Below, one piece after another: positions 63,439 to 64,000 of a stretch of DNA of 64,000 nt. A model generated the notes under the pieces. It ran no database searches, was not told where the DNA came from, and worked only from the letters and a program-made list of their open reading frames with translations. Numbering within the stretch: the stretch's first letter is position 1; each line of letters begins with the position of its first letter. Source of the DNA: Saprospiraceae bacterium (GTDB lineage: Bacteria > Bacteroidota > Bacteroidia > Chitinophagales > Saprospiraceae); the NCBI GenBank assembly GCA_016719855.1, contig JADJYH010000009.1, positions 62,001 through 126,000 of the forward strand, read 5' to 3'. The translations under genes and the position numbers were made by a program.

Positions 63439-64000
63439 ATGAAAAACTTCAGATTATTTTTTGTCCTAGCCATCTCCCTTTTCGTGCTGCCACAACTGAA
63501 ATCACAGGAAGCGGTTGACACCTCGCTTGTCCGCATCGAAACCACCGATGGCAACGAATACATTGGCACCATCGTGTCGCAGGACGACCAAGTTATCCAG
63601 CTAAAGACTCAAACCATCGGCATCATCAGCATCCAAAAATCAATTGTGGTCTCTGTTGAACGGGTGAAAAAGGCAGAGATAAGAGGCCATGAGTATTGGT
63701 TTGAAAACCCTTATGCCACAACCCGGTATTTTTTTAACCCCAGTGGGTATGGCCTGCCAGCAGGGGAAGGGTATTATCAAAATGCGTGGATTTTGCTGAA
63801 TCAAGTGAGTTTTGGGATTACGGATAACATTTCGCTTGGCGTGGGCACGGTGCCCACCTTTCTTTTTACTTTGGGAAGTGGGGACAACTACATTCCCATC
63901 TGGTTTACACCGAAAGTCTCAATCCCGGTTAAGAAGGACAAAGTCAACGTTGGCGTAGGTGCGCTGTACCTAACCGTGCTTGGAGAGGGTGCTGATGGGG
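63439..64000 (+). CDS. Partial CDS, predicted secreted or outer-membrane protein
   Basis: The frame from ATG at 63439 stays open to the window edge (187 codons). Signal peptide MKNFRLFFVLAISLFVLPQL; the mature start EAVDTSLVRIETTDGNEYIG with IIKLKTQTIG-like strands (VIQLKTQTIGIISIQKSIV) suggests a small SH3/LSm-like module, followed by strands of barrel type (VSFGITDNISLGVGTVPTF). Function unknown; the C-terminus lies outside the window. Confidence 0.7.
   Translation, partial: MKNFRLFFVLAISLFVLPQLKSQEAVDTSLVRIETTDGNEYIGTIVSQDDQVIQLKTQTIGIISIQKSIVVSVERVKKAEIRGHEYWFENPYATTRYFFNPSGYGLPAGEGYYQNAWILLNQVSFGITDNISLGVGTVPTFLFTLGSGDNYIPIWFTPKVSIPVKKDKVNVGVGALYLTVLGEGADG

Overview
The window reads as chromosome of a Bacteroidota bacterium, most likely of the Saprospirales type (inference from gene content, not from a marker gene). 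Signs are several proteins with type IX secretion C-terminal sorting domains (both the short type A and the gliding-associated CHU_C type B), a GH97 glycosidase, an ECF sigma factor paired with a membrane/outer-membrane protein, a LytS/LytTR two-component pair and many Bacteroidota-typical DUF families. Most genes are GC-rich in third positions; a stretch at about 21.7-30.2 kb is clearly AT-richer and looks like an accessory island. || Layout. 0-4.9 kb: minus-strand cluster of a 379-aa protein with a caspase-like His/Cys pair, a DUF6603 giant and the start of a third gene. 5.3-7.7 kb: DUF192 protein, dCTP deaminase, TerC-family membrane protein. 9.1-12.5 kb: the most interesting locus, a five-cysteine leader peptide with an attenuator, followed by CysM-like cysteine synthase, a JAMM protease, a CysO-like ubiquitin-fold sulfur carrier and a MoeZ-like E1/rhodanese protein: a complete CysO-thiocarboxylate cysteine pathway apparently under cysteine-sensing attenuation. 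12.8-16.2 kb: FG-GAP/UnbV secreted protein and ferredoxin. 16.4-21.3 kb: disrupted SWIM-finger and MoxR genes around an aspartoacylase-like gene, then a Gfo/Idh oxidoreductase. 21.8-30.2 kb: LytTR two-component system with a likely operator, serine hydrolase, small membrane and hypothetical proteins, dispersed palindromic elements and a gene-fragment duplication. 30.4-35.6 kb: giant repeat adhesin. 36.2-41.9 kb: parC, ECF sigma factor with its partner, DUF6166. 42.1-48.9 kb: secreted M28 peptidase, fatty acid desaturase, RRM protein, DUF1080 lipoprotein and GH97. 49-52.6 kb: amine oxidase and a BsuBI/PstI-type restriction-modification pair. 52.8-64 kb: lipoprotein, large metalloprotease/propeller/barrel protein, stand-alone TonB plug lipoprotein, DUF6155, DUF6909, and small membrane or outer-membrane proteins. 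|| Two genome-wide themes stand out. First, several families of palindromic elements sit at gene ends, between operon genes and even in frame inside genes. Second, at least ten genes are broken by single-base indels, mostly repairable by adding one base in a homopolymer, which points to sequencing errors in part; the approximately 170-base loss of the Walker B region in the MoxR gene is not explained that way. All calls are by reading; no database search was run.
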